From Aquirhabdus sp. (lineage in GTDB: Bacteria > Pseudomonadota > Gammaproteobacteria > Pseudomonadales > Moraxellaceae), in NCBI GenBank assembly GCA_030149815.1, contig JASLHI010000004.1:45191-109190 (forward strand): a stretch of 64,000 bases of DNA, written 5' to 3'. Positions 26,445-35,342 of the stretch are shown here, piece after piece. The notes beneath the pieces were generated by a model that ran no database searches, had not been told where the DNA came from, and saw only the letters and a list, made by a program, of their open reading frames with translations. Made by a program: the position numbers and the translations under genes. Numbering within the stretch: the first letter of the stretch is position 1; each line of letters starts with the position of its first letter.

Positions 26445-27377
26445 TTATTCCCCAATTCTCGCCCTAAAGGCTAAATAATCCTTTGCAGTTTGCCCAACGT
26501 CTTCAAGCATCGGTAAGTGCCCAACATTTGACATGATGATAACCTGAGATTGAGGAATCAATTGATGCAAAATTTCTGCACCTTTGACATTTAGAACCTG
26601 ATCTTTATCTCCCCAAACAATGAGAGTCGGCGCTTTAATTTGTTTAGCGCGATCTTCAATTGAGTCAGGCAATAATTGCTTGATGATTAGATATTCGAGA
26701 TCAGCGTTCGCAATACTTTCTTTAGCGAAAACATTTAGCATAGGTTTCGGAACATAAGGTGGATTATTCATCGCCACTTTGAATATGTTTGCATAATCTT
26801 CGGAGTTACGTGCAATCAGTGCAAATTTTCCAGTTTTATCAAACTCGGCAAACATTGGCATTTTTGGCGCACTCGATACACCTCCTGGATCAAGCAACCA
26901 AACACTTTCAACTTCTGCACCATAACGCGCTGCATAGGCTACAGCAATTGCACCTCCCATAGAGCTGCCACCAAGATGGATTTGTTTGATATTCAGTTTC
27001 GCCAAGAGTTGATGTAAATGCTGTGCTTGTGCATCCGTACGATAGTCTGCATTGGCTGGGTGGCTCGACTCACCGAAGCCAATTTGATCAGGAATGATGA
27101 CATGATATTTTGAGGTCAACTTGCCTGCGAGGCGAGTAAAGTTATCTTTATTTGCATTGAAGCCATGCAATAGCAACAATGGTTCGCCGCTTCCGCCTTC
27201 TAAGTAAACGTAAGTCAGCCCATCATCGAGTTGAATGGAATGTTTGGTCAAACCTGCACGAGAGCGTTCTGAGTCCACCGCAAATTTTGTGGCAGTTTCT
27301 GGTTCGAGTTGAACAAACACAATTAAGCCAATGACGATTAACGTCAGACTTGCGATGAACCATTTTATTAAGCGCAT
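26445..27377 (-). CDS. Alpha/beta hydrolase with N-terminal membrane anchor (lipase-like)
   Basis: A 310-residue hydrolase. An N-terminal hydrophobic segment (about 5-23) should anchor or export it. The oxyanion segment HGFN is at 71-74, the nucleophile elbow GSSMG has Ser139, and the likely partners are Asp259 (WGDKD) and His287 (VGHLPM). It resembles esterases/lipases of cold-adapted Moraxellaceae (Lip1-like) and CarD/MhpC-type hydrolases. The natural ester is unknown. It is convergent with the aldolase gene across a repeat hairpin. Confidence 0.82.
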   Translation of the reverse strand: MRLIKWFIASLTLIVIGLIVFVQLEPETATKFAVDSERSRAGLTKHSIQLDDGLTYVYLEGGSGEPLLLLHGFNANKDNFTRLAGKLTSKYHVIIPDQIGFGESSHPANADYRTDAQAQHLHQLLAKLNIKQIHLGGSSMGGAIAVAYAARYGAEVESVWLLDPGGVSSAPKMPMFAEFDKTGKFALIARNSEDYANIFKVAMNNPPYVPKPMLNVFAKESIANADLEYLIIKQLLPDSIEDRAKQIKAPTLIVWGDKDQVLNVKGAEILHQLIPQSQVIIMSNVGHLPMLEDVGQTAKDYLAFRARIGE

Positions 27378-27574
27378 AAATACTGCTCCTCAAATTATTT
27401 TCGTTTGAAAGAATTCATTAAATTGTTCTTGGAGAATTTTTTAATGGGTGAAGCGATGTTGTTGTTTTGCAATTCTTTTCAATTTGTATTTCACTAGTCT
27501 GCCGAGCAGGTTGTAACGTTGTCAATAGGCTCAGGAATTTTTTAAAACAGAAAAAACAGTCAGCACTAGCTCGC

Positions 27575-27596
27575 GTAGGATGGGGTTAAGACCATC
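27575..27596 (+). repeat. REP-like palindromic unit (left copy)
   Basis: GTAGGATGGGGTTAAGACCATC, written here as GTAGGATGGG and GTTAAGACCATC, matches the reversed right copy at 27839-27860 in 20 of 22 positions. It borders a decayed RAYT transposase gene. Confidence 0.65.
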
Positions 27597-27661
27597 GCAA
27601 AATTAATAAAATCTAATAGATATAAATTTATACGACCGAAAATAAGCTAACTGCCGCAATC

Positions 27662-27833
27662 CGCAAGTCGAATCAAAAAAGAGAGTTAACAATCTGCCAG
27701 CGGCGATTTGGGGAACATAGGATTCGTGATGAAAGTGCAAGGTTGTGAATATTCAACCTTTCATAGACATGTATAAGCTGGGCTATATGCGCCAGATTGG
27801 TGTGAAGGTATTGTTGGTATTGATGCCAAATGA
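27662..27833 (+). pseudogene. Decayed REP-associated tyrosine transposase (RAYT) fragment
   Basis: Plus-strand translation from 27662 gives ICQRRFGEHRIRDE (27692-27733), clearly related to the RAYT/TnpA-REP motif IWQRRFWEHxIRDE, with two Trp codons mutated. After a deletion that removes the YIHYNPVKHG region, the adjacent frame (27723-27833) reads CEYSTFHRHV, a stop codon, then AGLYAPDW, which matches the family's C-terminal SSFHRYV-x-G-x-YPxDW. The catalytic N-terminal part is missing. Flanking inverted REP sequences at 27575 and 27839 fit the usual RAYT setting. Confidence 0.75.
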
Positions 27834-27838
27834 AGAAA

Positions 27839-27860
27839 GATGGGCTTAAGCCCATCCTAC
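27839..27860 (-). repeat. REP-like palindromic unit (right copy)
   Basis: GATGGGCTTAAGCCCATC followed by CTAC contains a perfect 18-bp palindrome and is the inverted counterpart of the unit at 27575-27596. The gene-free stretch 27378-27574 upstream shows nothing else identifiable. Confidence 0.7.
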
Positions 27861-27890
27861 CTCAGATTTCTATAACAAATTATTTCCTAC

Positions 27891-28991
27891 TTAGATCACC
27901 GCAGCTTTCATCTCAATCTGACGCGGTGCCTTCGATGGCAACGCATGACGCAGAATACGCCAGCCAACTTGTGCATATTGTTTAATGAATGAGCCTTCGT
28001 TGTAGTGTTGACCATAACGCTTGCAAATATCCTTAATCTCAACCGATAGCGCTTCATAGCGCCATGCAGGAATGTCTGGGAACAGGTGATGTTCAATCTG
28101 ATGGCTCAAATTACCTGACAGGATGTTGAATAGCTTCCCACCAGTCAGATTCGACGAACCACGAATTTGGCGCATATACCAATGTCCACGGCTTTCATCT
28201 TTCAAAACAGTTTTTGGGAAAATTTCCGCGTCTTGTGTGAAGTGTCCACAAAAGATAATCGAGAACGTCCAGATATTGCGCATCCCATTCGCTATAAAGT
28301 TCCCTGCAAAAACAGGTAAGAACATCGGGCCGGCCAAAAGTGGGAAGAAAACATAATCTTTCATCAGTTGTGTGATGATTTTCTTTTTGGTCGGTTCAAA
28401 TTCAACTTTGAACTCGTCCATAGATTTTTTTCCACTAAATAATAACCCTAGGCGTAACTCTTGAATTGCCACACCCCATTGAAAGAGGAGTGCAAAAATC
28501 ACCGCGTAAAGTGGTTGACCCAAGAAAAATGGTTTCCAGCGTTGTTCTGGAAACAGACGCAACACGCCATAACCAATGTCATCATCGACGCCTTTAATGT
28601 TGGTGTAGGTGTGATGCATGAAATTATGGGTTTTACGCCAGTTATCACTCGTGCCAACCGTGTCCCATTCATAGGTTTTTCCGCTCAGTGTTGGATCGCC
28701 CATCCAGTCGTATTGACCGTGCATAACGTTATGACCGAGTTCCATATTTTCTAGGATCTTGGAAATTCCCAATAAAGTAGTTCCTGCAACCCATGCTGGT
28801 GGGATGAAACTTGCCATGAGTAGCCCGCGCCCGATGGCATTGGTATAGCGGACAGATTTTACAATCTTACGGATATAGGTGGCATCTTTTTCACCGAGAT
28901 CAGCGATGACGCGTGCACGTACCGCATCAATTTCTGCAGCGAATTGATCCAGTTCTTCTTTGCTTAGACTACGGCTTAATGGGCTGTTCAT
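27891..28991 (-). CDS. desB: Membrane fatty-acyl desaturase (DesB/DesA3-like)
   Basis: A 366-residue integral-membrane desaturase with three histidine boxes: HNVMH (87-91), HNFMHH (122-127) and HQIEHH (297-302), which bind the di-iron centre. It introduces a cis double bond, probably delta-9, into acyl-CoA or lipid acyl chains. Electrons should come from the ferredoxin-reductase gene directly upstream. The pair plus a divergent TetR gene parallels the desCB/desT locus of Pseudomonas aeruginosa. The ATG at 28991 is preferred; a TTG at 29042 near the reductase stop codon is less likely. Confidence 0.85.
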   Translation of the reverse strand: MNSPLSRSLSKEELDQFAAEIDAVRARVIADLGEKDATYIRKIVKSVRYTNAIGRGLLMASFIPPAWVAGTTLLGISKILENMELGHNVMHGQYDWMGDPTLSGKTYEWDTVGTSDNWRKTHNFMHHTYTNIKGVDDDIGYGVLRLFPEQRWKPFFLGQPLYAVIFALLFQWGVAIQELRLGLLFSGKKSMDEFKVEFEPTKKKIITQLMKDYVFFPLLAGPMFLPVFAGNFIANGMRNIWTFSIIFCGHFTQDAEIFPKTVLKDESRGHWYMRQIRGSSNLTGGKLFNILSGNLSHQIEHHLFPDIPAWRYEALSVEIKDICKRYGQHYNEGSFIKQYAQVGWRILRHALPSKAPRQIEMKAAVI

Positions 28992-29031
28992 GTTGAGTTT
29001 ACTCAATGTAATTTTTGAAAAGAGGGCGTTT

Positions 29032-30132
29032 TTATAGGTCAAGCGTTAAGTTGGAACGTGCGCTACTGACACAGATGCGGACACTAGAACCTGTTTCGGT
29101 ATCACGGTCTTTGGTGAGGATATGTTCAGTCGTTCCAGTTTGTTTAGTACAAACACACGTATTGCAAATCCCCATGCGGCAGCCTGAAGCGGGTTTAATG
29201 CCTTGAGCTTCTAACGCGGTCAAAATGGATTGACCTACAGGAACACTGATGCTGCGATTGCTTTTGGTTAGTTGAATATCGACGTGTTCGGTTGTTTCAG
29301 CATCAAGCTGGGGAATGCTAAAGGTTTCACCATGAAATTCTTGGGCAGTGTGCTGAGTGAACTGACGTGCTTGCTCGACAAAATCGGCAGGACCGCAAGA
29401 ATAAACCACATGTTCATTCAGATTAGAGATCAATGTTTGCAAAATTTCAGAATTAATCCGACCATTGAATTGCTGATTCTCTGATTTTTCTTGCGTCAAA
29501 ATATAGTGAACTTTGAGGTTTGGGTGAGTATTGGTTAGCTTAGTAAACTCATCTACGAAACACAGTTCAGCTTGGGTTTTGGCCCAATAAATTAATGTTG
29601 CTTGACCTTGCGCACCTTGCGTTACCCATTCACGGATCAGGCTGATAAATGGTGTGATGCCGCTTCCTGCTGCTAAAAATAAGTGCTTCTGATGACTGTG
29701 AGATAGTGTCATTTCGCCAAAAGGCTCACCGAGTTCAACCACCTGACCGACTTTGGCGTATTCGGTGAACCAAGTACTGGCTTTCCCGCCATGTATACGT
29801 TTAATAGTGATATTAAAAACACCTTTTTGCTGTGGCAAAAGCGTCGGGCTATAGCTGCGTGTCACGCGACTGCCATTAATTTCGGTTGTAATGTTAAGGT
29901 GTTGCCCTGCTAAAAAAGGCTTGGCATGGCGATTCGGTTTTAAGGTGAGTGTGATACTGCCTTGTCCTTCGACCTTGCGCGCAATAATGCGAGCCAAAGG
30001 ACGTTGCCACGACCATGTTGGATGAAGATGACGCGCCCAAAAATCTATAACATCAGGCGAAAAAATAGACTGGATAGTCGATTGAAAAGCGATTTGCAAT
30101 GGTGATTCTTGTTTCAGGACAATTGAAGTCAT
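29032..30132 (-). CDS. desC: Ferredoxin-NAD(P) reductase with C-terminal 2Fe-2S domain, desaturase partner
   Basis: A 366-residue flavoprotein. It has an FAD-binding RSYSP motif, a nucleotide-binding GSGITPF segment, and a plant-type 2Fe-2S domain at the C-terminus (GCRMGICNTCVC and a later RICVS cysteine). It should pass electrons from NAD(P)H to the desaturase encoded downstream, as DesC or Rv3230c do for their partners. The ATG at 30132 is preferred to a GTG at 30150. Transcription likely starts at a promoter embedded in the DesT-like operator. Confidence 0.87.
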   Translation of the reverse strand: MTSIVLKQESPLQIAFQSTIQSIFSPDVIDFWARHLHPTWSWQRPLARIIARKVEGQGSITLTLKPNRHAKPFLAGQHLNITTEINGSRVTRSYSPTLLPQQKGVFNITIKRIHGGKASTWFTEYAKVGQVVELGEPFGEMTLSHSHQKHLFLAAGSGITPFISLIREWVTQGAQGQATLIYWAKTQAELCFVDEFTKLTNTHPNLKVHYILTQEKSENQQFNGRINSEILQTLISNLNEHVVYSCGPADFVEQARQFTQHTAQEFHGETFSIPQLDAETTEHVDIQLTKSNRSISVPVGQSILTALEAQGIKPASGCRMGICNTCVCTKQTGTTEHILTKDRDTETGSSVRICVSSARSNLTLDL

Positions 30133-30170
30133 TGTTGTATTCCAAGGCACGCTAAATTTGATTAGATTTA

Positions 30171-30233
30171 ATTATACACTTGTCTATACAAGTGTAAAGT
30201 ATCTTTACACTTTGTCACATTATTCCCTATAAT
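30171..30233. promoter_or_regulatory. Divergent desC/desT promoters with overlapping palindromic operators
   Basis: Two perfect palindromes share a half-site: TACACTTGT-CTAT-ACAAGTGTA (30175-30196) and AAGTGTAAAG-TAT-CTTTACACTT (30190-30212). The leftward promoter is TTTACA (30198-30193), 16 bases, TATAAT (30176-30171). The rightward promoter is TTACAC (30205-30210), 17 bases, TATAAT (30228-30233). Each palindrome overlaps promoter elements, so a dimeric TetR-type repressor could control both directions. Confidence 0.82.
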
Positions 30234-30268
30234 CACAAATGCTTTATTGATTAACAGTTGACCCACTT

Positions 30269-30958
30269 ATGTTGAATCCTGCATCGCCACTGACAGACCA
30301 AACTACTGAAGTTGTGGAAGATATTTCTGCTCATCCACCACGAGTTCCTCAAGGTCGTAAAGCAGTCATCTCCAGTGAAGAGTTGATTGCAGCAGCATTA
30401 CAACTGATTGGTCCTCATCGTAGTATTTCTACATTAAGCTTGCGTGAAATTGCACGTGAAGCAGGGATTGCACCAAATAGTTTTTATCGTCATTTTCGGG
30501 ATATTGATGAATTGGCGATTGCTTTGATTGAACTGGCGGGAACCTCTTTGCGTAAGGTATTGAGTGAAGCACGACATCGTGCTTCGACTGAACGCAGTGT
30601 GGTACAAAGTTCAATTGAAGTTTTTATGGAGCAATTGAGTAATGGCGATGGTTTTTTGCCAATCCTGTTACGTGAAGGTCGAGCTGGCTCGATGGCATTT
30701 AAGCAGGCGGTAGAACGGCAGCTGTGTTTTTTTGAAGATGAATTACAACAGGATTTAGTGCGACTGGCGTCATTACGTGGTGAAACTTTACATGAGCCGG
30801 CTTTAGCAGCACGCGCGATTACACGCTTGGTCTTTGCGATGGCTTCCGTCGCCATGGATCAGCCTCCTGCTGAACGACAAAAAATGATGATTGAATTGAT
30901 GACCATGATTCGGATGATTTTGGCGGGGGCTCAGGCAATTGTAGGGGAAGACACCTAA
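30269..30958 (+). CDS. desT: DesT/FabR-like TetR-family repressor of unsaturated fatty acid genes
   Basis: A 229-residue TetR protein. The helix-turn-helix (about 55-85, LSLREIAREAGIAPNSFYRHFRD) and following LILLREGRAGS-like region closely match FabR and DesT, which sense acyl-CoA or acyl-ACP saturation. It is divergent from the desaturase operon, with overlapping palindromes between them. P. aeruginosa DesT represses desCB, and the same role is inferred here. A stretch of about 30 residues precedes the DNA-binding domain. Confidence 0.82.
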   Translation: MLNPASPLTDQTTEVVEDISAHPPRVPQGRKAVISSEELIAAALQLIGPHRSISTLSLREIAREAGIAPNSFYRHFRDIDELAIALIELAGTSLRKVLSEARHRASTERSVVQSSIEVFMEQLSNGDGFLPILLREGRAGSMAFKQAVERQLCFFEDELQQDLVRLASLRGETLHEPALAARAITRLVFAMASVAMDQPPAERQKMMIELMTMIRMILAGAQAIVGEDT

Positions 30959-30973
30959 ATATTAAGTGCCATA

Positions 30974-31012
30974 AAAAAGCGCCTTACGGTATTTCTCCAT
31001 AAGGCGCTTTTT
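30974..31012. terminator. Bidirectional rho-independent terminator
   Basis: Stem AAAAAGCGCCTTA / TAAGGCGCTTTTT around a 13-base loop, between the convergent desT-like and RND permease genes. Both sides carry the A/T runs needed for termination in either direction. Confidence 0.9.
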
Positions 31013-31037
31013 GCTTTTAGATTGCAGTTTCTAACTT

Positions 31038-34000
31038 TTAGTGAACCGAAGGCGTTGGTAACGTCTCAGATTCTTCATGTTGGATGGCAGAGTGTTTCGA
31101 TGCCAAGAGCATGTACATTGCAGGGACGACAAATAGTGTAAACAGACTACCAATCGACAAACCTGCAAAAATGACTAGCCCCATCGCAAAGCGACCTGCA
31201 GCACCCGCACCAGATGCAAGCACCAGTGGAATCACCCCAAACACCATTGCCGCTGTCGTCATGAGAATCGGACGCAAGCGTTGGTGAGTTGCAGCCATAA
31301 TGGCTTCGAGTTTGGTTTTGCCCAAAGATCGTTCATGGTTGGCGACTTCGACGATGAGAATCCCGTGTTTACTGATCAAACCTGCCAAGGTAAACAAACC
31401 GACCTTGGTGTAAATGTTGACCGAGGTAAAGCCCCAGAAAATAAAGATCATCGCACCAAATAACGCGAGTGGTACAGACATCAAAATAATCACAGGATCA
31501 CGGAAGCTATTGAACAAGGCGGCCAATACGAGGAAAACAATCACAATCGCAAACGCAAAAGTCGCAGCAAAACCGCCTGACTCTTGCATGAACTGACGTG
31601 ATGATCCTGCATAGTCCACGTTGTAACCCGTCGGAGCAACTTGCTTGACGGTTTCGCGGAGCATTTTTAGCAGATCGCCTTGAGAGCCAGCACCAACACC
31701 CATGATGGTTGCTGAGTTTTGTTGCTGGAAGCGCGAAATTGCTTCTGGTACGACTACGTGCTGCAGTGAGGCAATGTTACGCACCTGAATCAAACTACCG
31801 CTTGGTGTTTTGATGTAGTAGTCAAGAATTTGATCTGGATTTAGACGATCTTTTTGCAAGACTTGTGGCATCACTTTGTATGAGCGACCATCAATTGAGA
31901 AATAATTGACATAGCCACCGCCCAATGCTGCGCTTAATGCATTTCCCACATCTTGTTGAGTCATACCCAGTGCGGCGATCTTGTTACGATCAACGACTAG
32001 ATTAGCCTGCGGAGCATCGACTTTTAGGTCAGTATCCACAAAGTAAAATTTACCTGAGGCTTTGACTTTATCCAGAACTTGCTGGGTGACCGAGTTGAGT
32101 TGATCAAACGAATTAGTCGTATTGATGACGAATTGAATCGGTAATCCCGAAGAACCTGGCAGAGGAGGGAATTGAAACGCAGCAACACGTGCACCAGCAA
32201 TCTTATTCCAACGCTGTTGTAAGTCTTGCTGAATATCATGTGCGCTACGTGTACGTTGTTCCCAAGGTTTCAGTAGTACGCCGCCAATCCCTTGACTGAC
32301 AACAGGCACGCCAGTGATCTGGAACATCTGAGAATATTCAGGCGTCTCTTTAGAGACTTTGAAGACTTGATTTGCATAGGTTTGCATTTGATCTGAAGTC
32401 GCTGTTGGCGAGCCCATCACTTGCGAGAGCACCAGACCTTGATCTTCTTCTGGGGCTAACTCTTGTTGTGACATGGTGAACATCACCACCAACAAACCCA
32501 GCATGATCGCACCCATGACAATCAGGACAGGCCACGTCTTGAGCATGCTACCCAGCAGTCGTTGATAACCATCACGGAGTGAGTCAAATACACGGTTAAT
32601 CGCAACAACAAATTTTCCTTCATCCTGATGTGGATCAAAGAATTGACCACACATCACAGGAGACAAAGTCAGTGCAACGATCCCAGAGACTGTGACTGCG
32701 GCTGCAAGAGAGAAGGCAAATTCGCTAAACAACGCCCCAGTCAGTCCACCTTGGAAGCCAATTGGCACATACACAGCGACCAGAACCACGGTCATTGCGA
32801 GAATAGGACCACCCAACTCACGTGCTGCAACGATTGCAGCATCAATCGGTTTCATGCCTGCGCGCATATGACGGTCGACGTTTTCCACCACGATAATGGC
32901 GTCGTCAACCACCAGACCAATCGCCAGCACCATCGCCAGTAGGGTGAGCAGGTTGATGGAATAACCTAGCATCAGCATGACGAAGAATGTACCGATCAAG
33001 GACAGCGGCATCGCAATGACTGGGACGAGTACGGCGCGGAAACTTCCCAAAAAGAGGAAAATCACCACAGTCACAATCACCAGTGCTTCGACCAGTGTTT
33101 TGACCACTTCATCAATTGACGAGTTAATGAAGTCGGTTGAGTCGTAGACGATTTCACCCGTCAAACCTTGTGGCAATTGTGAGTGAATCTCTGGGAATGC
33201 TTCACGAACAGTATTTGCCACACTCAAAATATTTGCTTCTGGCGCAATCTTGATCCCGATAAATACTGAGCGTACGCCACCGAAAGCGACGTTAAAGTCA
33301 TAGTTTTCAGAGCCTAGCGTGACATTAGCAACGTCTTGTAGACGAACGATCGCATCGCCGTTTTGCTTGACGACGAGTTGTTTGAACTCATCAACGCTGT
33401 GCAAGTCAGTTTTGGCAGTTAGCGGCACAGTCACCATTTGACCTTTAGTCACACCAAGCGGTGCGAGCAAGTTATTAGTGGCTAATGCGGCATTTACATC
33501 CGCAGCAGTAATGCCATAAGCCGCCATTTTGTTGACATCGAGCCAAGCACGCAGTGCGAACTGACGCGCACCCAGAATTTCTGCGGTTTGCACACCTGGA
33601 ATCGAGTCCAGTTTAGGCTTAACAACACGAATTAGATAATCCGTCACATTGTTCGTTGGCAACGTATCACTGTAGAAACCCATGTACATGGCATCGACAG
33701 TTTGTCCAGTTTGCACAGTCAATACTGGTGTTTGTGCTTGTGGCGGCAACTGATTTTTGACTGAGTTAATCTGTGTATTAATTTGAGTCAAAGCGCGGTT
33801 AGCATCGTAGTTCAGGCGCAAAGTCGCGGTAATGACCGAAACCCCGTTACTGCTGGACGATGACAAATAGTCGATCCCTTGAGCTTGCGCAATCGCAGCT
33901 TCCAAAGGTTGAGTAATAAAGCCCGCTACGGTTTGCGCATCGGCACCGTAGTAGGTTGTCGAGATCGTCACAGTGGCGTTTTGTGTTTGCGGATATTGGT

Positions 34001-34103
34001 TAATCGGCAAACTAAACAGTGAGCGAAGTCCAAGAATAAGGATCAGTAAACTGACCGTCGCGGCAAGCACGGGTCGTCGAATAAAGATATCGGTAAATTT
34101 CAT
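31038..34103 (-). CDS. RND multidrug efflux permease (MexI-like HAE1 family)
   Basis: A 1021-residue RND pump starting MKFTDIFIRRPVLA and containing the paired aspartates in AIGLVVDDAIIVVENVDRH in helix 4. It resembles MexI/MexK-type permeases more than AcrB. It should export compounds by proton antiport with the adaptor gene nine bases upstream and the outer-membrane factor at the head of the operon. No regulator gene is adjacent. Confidence 0.9.
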   Translation of the reverse strand: MKFTDIFIRRPVLAATVSLLILILGLRSLFSLPINQYPQTQNATVTISTTYYGADAQTVAGFITQPLEAAIAQAQGIDYLSSSSSNGVSVITATLRLNYDANRALTQINTQINSVKNQLPPQAQTPVLTVQTGQTVDAMYMGFYSDTLPTNNVTDYLIRVVKPKLDSIPGVQTAEILGARQFALRAWLDVNKMAAYGITAADVNAALATNNLLAPLGVTKGQMVTVPLTAKTDLHSVDEFKQLVVKQNGDAIVRLQDVANVTLGSENYDFNVAFGGVRSVFIGIKIAPEANILSVANTVREAFPEIHSQLPQGLTGEIVYDSTDFINSSIDEVVKTLVEALVIVTVVIFLFLGSFRAVLVPVIAMPLSLIGTFFVMLMLGYSINLLTLLAMVLAIGLVVDDAIIVVENVDRHMRAGMKPIDAAIVAARELGGPILAMTVVLVAVYVPIGFQGGLTGALFSEFAFSLAAAVTVSGIVALTLSPVMCGQFFDPHQDEGKFVVAINRVFDSLRDGYQRLLGSMLKTWPVLIVMGAIMLGLLVVMFTMSQQELAPEEDQGLVLSQVMGSPTATSDQMQTYANQVFKVSKETPEYSQMFQITGVPVVSQGIGGVLLKPWEQRTRSAHDIQQDLQQRWNKIAGARVAAFQFPPLPGSSGLPIQFVINTTNSFDQLNSVTQQVLDKVKASGKFYFVDTDLKVDAPQANLVVDRNKIAALGMTQQDVGNALSAALGGGYVNYFSIDGRSYKVMPQVLQKDRLNPDQILDYYIKTPSGSLIQVRNIASLQHVVVPEAISRFQQQNSATIMGVGAGSQGDLLKMLRETVKQVAPTGYNVDYAGSSRQFMQESGGFAATFAFAIVIVFLVLAALFNSFRDPVIILMSVPLALFGAMIFIFWGFTSVNIYTKVGLFTLAGLISKHGILIVEVANHERSLGKTKLEAIMAATHQRLRPILMTTAAMVFGVIPLVLASGAGAAGRFAMGLVIFAGLSIGSLFTLFVVPAMYMLLASKHSAIQHEESETLPTPSVH

Positions 34104-34112
34104 GGCGATACC

Positions 34113-35255
34113 TCAATGTTCTTGTGGAGTCGGATTTGAGTCATTGGCTGGTTGTATTGAGTTATCAACAACTACAGGTGAGCCATTTTTCAGTTTAATC
34201 TGACCACTCGTAATAATTTGCTGACCTTCTTTAATACCACTCAAGATCGCCACTTGATCACCACGGGTTTCACCTGTCGTGATCAATACTTGCTGAGCTT
34301 CTAAGCCTTGTGCAGGTTGCATATTACCTTTGTCATCTTTCTTGGCTTTTGCAGGTTGAATCACAAAAACTGTTGAACCATATGGATTAAAGGTAATCAC
34401 TGTTTGTGGTAAGGTCAGATAGCTTTCGACATGACCAGCATCTACGCTGACATTGGCAAACATCCCCGGTAGAAGTTGACGTCCAGGATTGGCAATCGTA
34501 GCTTCCACCTGCACATTGCGTGAGGTTGGATCGATTTTTGGATTGATCGCTGTCACGGTACCGTGGAAAACTTTATTAGGGAAAGCATCACTGGTGAGGT
34601 TGACGGTCTGTCCAGTTGCGACTTGACCCAGTTGACGCTGAGGTAAGTAGAAATCAATATGAATTGGATCAATCGCTTGCAAAGTAACGATTTTGTCACC
34701 AGGATTGAGATATTGACCTGGATTAATAGCGCTAATGCCCAAACGACCTGAAAATGGTGCACGAATGGTTTTTTTAGCGACAATCGCTGCTTGCTGGTCA
34801 ACCAAAGCAGTTTTGTTTTTTAGATCTGCTTTGTCATTATCCAGTTGTGCTTGGCTGATCGCTTGTACCGCAAACTGTGCTTGATCACGTTTGAGTACAG
34901 TTGCTGCAAGATCAACTGCGGTTTGCAAGGCTTTAAGTTGTGCAATGTCTGAATCTGCATTCAACTGAACCAAGACACTGCCAGCTTCAACGTCATCTCC
35001 AGACTTAAACTTGACTTCGCGGACAAGACCAGAAATCTCACTGCTGAGATCTACGCCATGTACAGCGAGTAAAGTGCCGACTGAATTTAACTGAGGTTGC
35101 CAAGTCGCTTTTTGCGCTGTGATTGCAGTGACCACAGAAGGAGTTGGTTTAGGCATGCTTGCCATCATTTTTTTGATATGCAGTGCGAAACCGCCTGCTA
35201 ACAAAATAACGAGCAGGACGATGCAACCCACCATAATTAGCATTCGTTTAGTCAT
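34113..35255 (-). CDS. RND efflux periplasmic adaptor (MexH-like)
   Basis: A 380-residue membrane-fusion protein with one N-terminal membrane segment (about 5-27). A lipoyl half follows (GTLLAVHGVDLSSEISGLVREV), then a hairpin, a second lipoyl half (RAPFSGRLGISAINPGQYL) and a C-terminal beta domain. It connects the RND permease to the OMF channel encoded on either side. The spacing to the permease gene is nine bases. A lysine-rich insert (about residues 317-325) is unusual. Confidence 0.9.
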   Translation of the reverse strand: MTKRMLIMVGCIVLLVILLAGGFALHIKKMMASMPKPTPSVVTAITAQKATWQPQLNSVGTLLAVHGVDLSSEISGLVREVKFKSGDDVEAGSVLVQLNADSDIAQLKALQTAVDLAATVLKRDQAQFAVQAISQAQLDNDKADLKNKTALVDQQAAIVAKKTIRAPFSGRLGISAINPGQYLNPGDKIVTLQAIDPIHIDFYLPQRQLGQVATGQTVNLTSDAFPNKVFHGTVTAINPKIDPTSRNVQVEATIANPGRQLLPGMFANVSVDAGHVESYLTLPQTVITFNPYGSTVFVIQPAKAKKDDKGNMQPAQGLEAQQVLITTGETRGDQVAILSGIKEGQQIITSGQIKLKNGSPVVVDNSIQPANDSNPTPQEH

Positions 35256-35342
35256 AATTTTCTCTCAAACATCCAGTTTCGATATGAGGCAGTGCATGAA
35301 CATAGTTGATCAATCCTGCTTCAATGTATTTCTTACGATTAA

